5,992 nucleotides of DNA, taken from the NCBI GenBank assembly GCA_017960005.1, contig JAGCZM010000095.1:1-5992 (forward strand). The letters run 5' to 3'. Source of the stretch: Eggerthellaceae bacterium (GTDB taxonomy: Bacteria; Actinomycetota; Coriobacteriia; Coriobacteriales; Eggerthellaceae). The notes beneath the pieces were generated by a model. The model did not search any database. It saw nothing but the letters and a program-made list of their open reading frames with translations, and was not told the DNA's origin. Position numbers and translations under genes: made by a program. Positions 5,430 to 5,992 of this stretch are shown here, piece by piece. Numbering within the stretch: position 1 is the stretch's first letter; the number at the start of each line of letters is the position of its first letter.

Positions 5430-5992
5430 ATGACGAATCAAAAAGCGCATATTGACTCAAAAGCACAACCGGGATTGATTTTCGGGAAGCATTTCGGGCT
5501 GGTCATCGCCGCAGTGGTTTTGACCATGCTCGGGCTGTTTGTCATAGTCGGCCAGGCATCCGGTAACGAGGAGCCGATTCCCCGCAGCGACAACTGGTCC
5601 TATGAGGGCAAGATTGCCGATGAATCGCCCATCGTGACCGTGGATGGTGTCAAATACGTCTCCGGACAGATTTTGATGTCCTTTGATGGCTCTAAGACCG
5701 CTGCCGAGGTAGCTGCGGCATTGCAGAGCGCCGGTGTTACGGTCTCTTCCATTGAATTGATTTCGGATAGGCTTTCCGATAACGATGTTTTGGTTTTGGT
5801 GAGATACGCCGAAGATCTCACGCCTTTGCAGGTCGTTGCCGCGGTAGCTCCGTTGGAGTTTGTAAAGAATGCCGAACCCAACTACATCATTGAGTTGGAT
5901 GACCCCAATGACCCGGATCCTAACCAAGGCAATGATCCTGACCCGAATGACCCCAATCAGGGTAACGACCCCGATCCGAACGATCCCAACCA
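5430..5992 (+). CDS. Membrane-anchored protein with subtilase-type propeptide (inhibitor I9-like) domain and Asp-Pro-Asn repeat; 3' end outside window
   Basis: The visible 187 codons are probably the N-terminus of an exported S8-family (subtilisin-like) protease. A 21-residue cytoplasmic N-terminus precedes a hydrophobic segment at about 22-42 (GLVIAAVVLTMLGLFVIVG), which is either an uncleaved anchor or a long signal peptide. Residues about 69-156 look like a subtilase propeptide: TVDGVKYVSGQILMSF, VSSIELISD, VLVLVRYAEDLTPLQVV, ending in the hallmark AEPNY (148-152). In the family this domain folds the protease and blocks it until it is cleaved. From D158 the chain runs into DPNDPDPN-type repeats to the window edge. 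No Asp-His-Ser catalytic domain is visible yet, so the protease assignment is an inference. The start at 5430 has AAGAGG (5419-5424) 5 nt upstream. No terminator separates it from the lipoprotein gene, so co-transcription is likely. Confidence 0.75.
   Translation, partial: MTNQKAHIDSKAQPGLIFGKHFGLVIAAVVLTMLGLFVIVGQASGNEEPIPRSDNWSYEGKIADESPIVTVDGVKYVSGQILMSFDGSKTAAEVAAALQSAGVTVSSIELISDRLSDNDVLVLVRYAEDLTPLQVVAAVAPLEFVKNAEPNYIIELDDPNDPDPNQGNDPDPNDPNQGNDPDPNDPN
5901..5992 (+). repeat. Asp-Pro-Asn-Gln-Gly tandem repeat in the propeptide protein, truncated by window end
   Basis: The coded unit is about 11 residues (NDPDPNDPNQG, 33 bp). One complete unit starts at residue 168, a nearly complete unit at 179, and a shorter version at 158. 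Asp/Asn/Pro-rich repeats of this sort act as extended spacers and may bind calcium. The array may continue beyond the window. Confidence 0.8.

Noticed and set aside
4947..5450. A 167-codon minus-strand frame antisense to the end of the lipoprotein
   Set aside because: It overlaps the well-supported lipoprotein coding region and the start of the next gene, and has no ribosome site or domain. The antisense frames at 4215-4727 and 5457-5927 are rejected for the same reasons.
1..5992. CRISPR arrays, tRNA or rRNA genes, insertion sequences and phage genes
   Set aside because: I saw no regularly spaced direct repeats, no tRNA-like cloverleaf or rRNA sequence, and no transposase or phage protein in the window.

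Overview
This is a bacterial chromosomal segment with three transcription units. The best guess is a Gram-positive host of intermediate GC content. A mucosa-associated actinobacterium of the Coriobacteriia type would fit, but this is an inference at modest confidence. The reasons are the style of the IF3 sequence ([17 protein letters not shown]), a PreP-like M16C peptidase, a lipoprotein with InlB-type B-repeats, and a membrane-anchored protein with a subtilase-type propeptide. A Firmicutes host is not excluded.

Region 1 (bases 1-2444, minus strand) is a compact three-gene operon read right to left: a 106-aa protein with a Pro/Glu-rich linker and one C-terminal membrane helix, a 112-aa multi-pass membrane protein, and the first 585 codons of an M16C zinc peptidase that leaves the window at base 1. 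The gaps are 13 and 14 bp. A consensus TATAAT lies upstream, inside an inverted repeat that looks like an operator.

Region 2 (bases 2445-2780) is the divergent control region. It holds the leftward promoter with its dyad, a rightward promoter (TTGTAA, 17 bp, TACAAT), and a roughly 180-nt leader with an intrinsic terminator about 40 nt before infC. This is the layout of a transcription attenuator.

Region 3 (2781-4034, plus strand) is the classical infC-rpmI-rplT translation operon (IF3, bL35, bL20), closed by a strong intrinsic terminator. IF3 appears to start at a non-ATG codon (GTG or ATA) and has a charged C-terminal extension.

Region 4 (4035-5992, plus strand) encodes envelope proteins. 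First is a 395-aa lipoprotein with three B-repeat modules and a C-terminal beta-sandwich domain that resembles cohesin. After 66 bp comes the start of a membrane-anchored protein with an inhibitor-I9/subtilisin-propeptide-like domain, which runs into an Asp-Pro-Asn tandem repeat at the window edge. Together they suggest a surface adhesin/protease pair.

Nothing here proves a wholly new system. The best candidates for a second look are the peptidase operon with its two small membrane proteins and operator-like promoter, and the lipoprotein/propeptide-protein pair.
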